DNA from: an uncultured Eubacteriales bacterium
GTDB taxonomy: Bacteria > Bacillota > Clostridia > Oscillospirales > CAG-382
Length of the DNA: 6,163 bases
Assembly (NCBI GenBank): GCA_900546385.1
Contig: URCT01000132.1
Coordinates: 1-6,163, forward strand
Direction: 5' to 3'
Notes under the pieces: generated by a model
Told to the model about the DNA's origin: nothing
Database searches by the model: none
What the model saw: the letters and a program-made list of their open reading frames with translations, nothing else
Translations under genes and position numbers: made by a program
Shown here: one piece after another, positions 4,702-6,163 of the stretch
Position numbering within the stretch: position 1 is the stretch's first letter
How the letters are laid out: every line of letters begins with the position of its first letter

Positions 4702-6163
4702 ATGAAAAAACGCACCATTTTATCCCTTGCTGCCGCCCTTCTCGTTTCGCTGAATGCCGGTGCATTCGGACTTGAGACAGTGGAAAACGCAGCAGAACCG
4801 ACCGGTGCCGTTACCGGCACGACGCTTGCGGACGACATTGATATTCCGCTTGCCGATGAAAAGTACGGCAACCTCATTTGGTACAACAACTATGAGACAA
4901 AAAATGAACACGAAGCTCTGTACGCGCAGGAAAGCATGAGCTTCATCGCCTCCGGCAACACGGCCAACACCAGCGTAGAAGCCGATCCGGACACCGAAAA
5001 AGGCGGCAAAGCCGTTAAGGTCAACGGCCAAGGCGCGCACGGCGGCTATGAGCTGACCTTCACCGGTGGCGGCCTTACCCAGCCCGGCACCTACACCTTC
5101 ATCATGGATGTATACATCCCGGACGGCGGCACAACCGGCGGCATGTGGCTCCGCTACGAAACCACCAAGCAGGATGGCTCAAGTTCCGATCCGAACTACT
5201 GGGACCATCCGCTCAAATCCACCGGCAAATGGTACACCTGGACGCAGAGCATGACCATTTCCGCAAACGACGAATATAAAGCCATCAACGTCTACTCCGT
5301 TCGCAGCTCAAGCGTTCAGGATTATTATGTCGACAATGTCCGCGTTTACTGCAATCCCATGGCCGGCGAGGGTCAGATCTTCTTAAAGGAAGGCGCAACA
5401 CAAACACTTGTCACCATCAACGGCAACACCTACACCTTCCCGGAACCGATCAACAAGACGGACTTTATCGCTTGGTACAATGCGGAGACCGGTGCAAAAT
5501 ACGCAGCCGGCGCTACAGCCGATAAAGCTGCCATTTCCGGCAAGACCTTCACGGCTTTCCATCAAAACGCCGAAGCGCCTGCCATGGGCTTCTCGTTTGA
5601 AGGCGGCAAAAGCGGTGCCGGTGTTGAAGGCTTTACGGATACCGTCATTACCGACGACAACCGCTCTGTGCTCCGTCTGCATATGGTTCCCGGCGGATCT
5701 TGGGACGCAAGCTCCGCGAATTACAAAAATGACGCGCGCGTTTGGCTGATTTCGGCTTACGACGACAGATTTACAGCATTCGATCCGCATGAATACAACA
5801 TGGTTTCCTACTGCTACAAGATCGTCAAGGCTGTTGACACCACCAAGAAAGTTGCGCCGGAAGAACTTACCGAAAGCGACCTTGTTGCCAACGGAACGCC
5901 GTGGTTTGCCATCAACTATTCGCTGTCGAACGATTACGGCGGATTCCATCACGGTGCAACCGAGCACAAGATCGGCGGCGATCACAAGACCACTGTCGGC
6001 GATTACCAGATCTTTACGGCAGACATGGCTGTCGCTGCCAACAGCATCGCGGCATATCCGTGGGACAGCGTTGACACCATGTACGGTTTTGTTATCCAGC
6101 CGAACGCCTCGAACTACGAAGGCATCACCTACATCGACTACATCCGCGTATACCGTGACGGTA
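4702..6163 (+). CDS. Secreted multidomain protein with carbohydrate-binding-like domains, 3' end cut by window edge
   Basis: 487 residues are visible and the frame is still open at the right edge. The ATG at 4702 has AAGGAG (4687-4692) 9 nt upstream. Residues 1-21 form a signal peptide: KKR, a hydrophobic stretch (TILSLAAALLVSLNAG) and a probable AGA cleavage site at A21. Residues about 55-218 look like a jelly-roll carbohydrate-binding or galactose-binding-like domain (YELTFTGGG; GTYTFIMDVYIP at 129-140; KWYTWTQSMTIS) ending in the typical last strand YYVDNVRVY (208-216). Residues about 227-287 resemble an InlB/Listeria-Bacteroides repeat (YTFPEPINKTDFIAWYNAETG). Residues about 292-487 look like a second sandwich domain, again ending YIDYIRVY (477-484). 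No catalytic domain is visible; one, or a sortase or dockerin anchor, may lie beyond the edge. No lipobox is seen. A role in binding or degrading extracellular glycans is inferred from fold appearance, and I cannot name a family with certainty. Confidence 0.85.
   Translation, partial: MKKRTILSLAAALLVSLNAGAFGLETVENAAEPTGAVTGTTLADDIDIPLADEKYGNLIWYNNYETKNEHEALYAQESMSFIASGNTANTSVEADPDTEKGGKAVKVNGQGAHGGYELTFTGGGLTQPGTYTFIMDVYIPDGGTTGGMWLRYETTKQDGSSSDPNYWDHPLKSTGKWYTWTQSMTISANDEYKAINVYSVRSSSVQDYYVDNVRVYCNPMAGEGQIFLKEGATQTLVTINGNTYTFPEPINKTDFIAWYNAETGAKYAAGATADKAAISGKTFTAFHQNAEAPAMGFSFEGGKSGAGVEGFTDTVITDDNRSVLRLHMVPGGSWDASSANYKNDARVWLISAYDDRFTAFDPHEYNMVSYCYKIVKAVDTTKKVAPEELTESDLVANGTPWFAINYSLSNDYGGFHHGATEHKIGGDHKTTVGDYQIFTADMAVAANSIAAYPWDSVDTMYGFVIQPNASNYEGITYIDYIRVYRDG

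Noticed and set aside
4720..5040. 106-codon minus-strand open frame opposite the signal-peptide region
   Set aside because: It is a shadow of the secreted-protein gene; its hydrophobic stretch does not amount to a credible membrane protein.
5383..5985. 200-codon minus-strand open frame opposite the secreted-protein gene
   Set aside because: It is antisense to a continuous frame with signal peptide, ribosome binding site and domain-like sequence, and has no convincing start signal of its own.
1..6163. CRISPR array, tRNA/rRNA, insertion sequence or prophage signals
   Set aside because: No direct-repeat/spacer pattern, cloverleaf, transposase or terminal inverted repeats with target duplication were seen on either strand.

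Overview
The window looks like a chromosomal segment of a fermentative anaerobic Firmicute, most likely of the Clostridia (Oscillospiraceae/Ruminococcaceae-like). The reasons are a Rex redox repressor, an [FeFe]-hydrogenase maturase, a clostridial-type iron alcohol dehydrogenase, AAGGAG/GGAGG-type ribosome binding sites, sigma-A promoters with 17-bp spacers, and a secreted protein with a glycan-binding look. Base composition is near 50% GC by eye. The lineage is inferred; no rRNA or other phylogenetic marker is present.

Layout. 1-1216 (minus): iron-containing alcohol dehydrogenase, complete at the N-terminus and cut by the left edge probably at or very near its stop. 1217-1368: adh promoter and leader, then the terminator of the next gene. 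1369-2028 (minus): rex. 2029-2278: divergent rex/hydE control region with two strong promoters, a perfect 7-4-7 palindrome and a triple 14-nt repeat. 2279-3340 (plus): hydE, ending in a long hairpin that also terminates the convergent gene. 3386-4516 (minus): AraC-family regulator with an N-terminal cupin and an unusual C-terminal tail. 4517-4701: second divergent control region with several palindromes. 4702-6163 (plus): start of a large secreted multidomain protein cut by the right edge.

How the genes fit together. The left half is a redox-disposal module. Rex proteins sense the NADH/NAD+ ratio and typically control ethanol- and hydrogen-forming functions; here rex sits between an alcohol dehydrogenase (an NAD(P)H sink) and hydE (needed to build the H-cluster of [FeFe]-hydrogenases). 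Each gene has its own promoter, so any coordination would be through shared operators rather than one operon. The right half is probably a carbohydrate-sensing pair: a cupin-AraC regulator divergent from a secreted protein of carbohydrate-binding appearance.

I see no mobile element, CRISPR array, tRNA or rRNA, and no clearly new biological system. The parts most worth a second look are the non-standard palindromes and repeats around rex, hydE and adh, the variant DNA-binding wing of Rex, an abrupt codon-usage change in the last ~75 bases of adh, and the three inverted repeats between the araC-type gene and the secreted gene.
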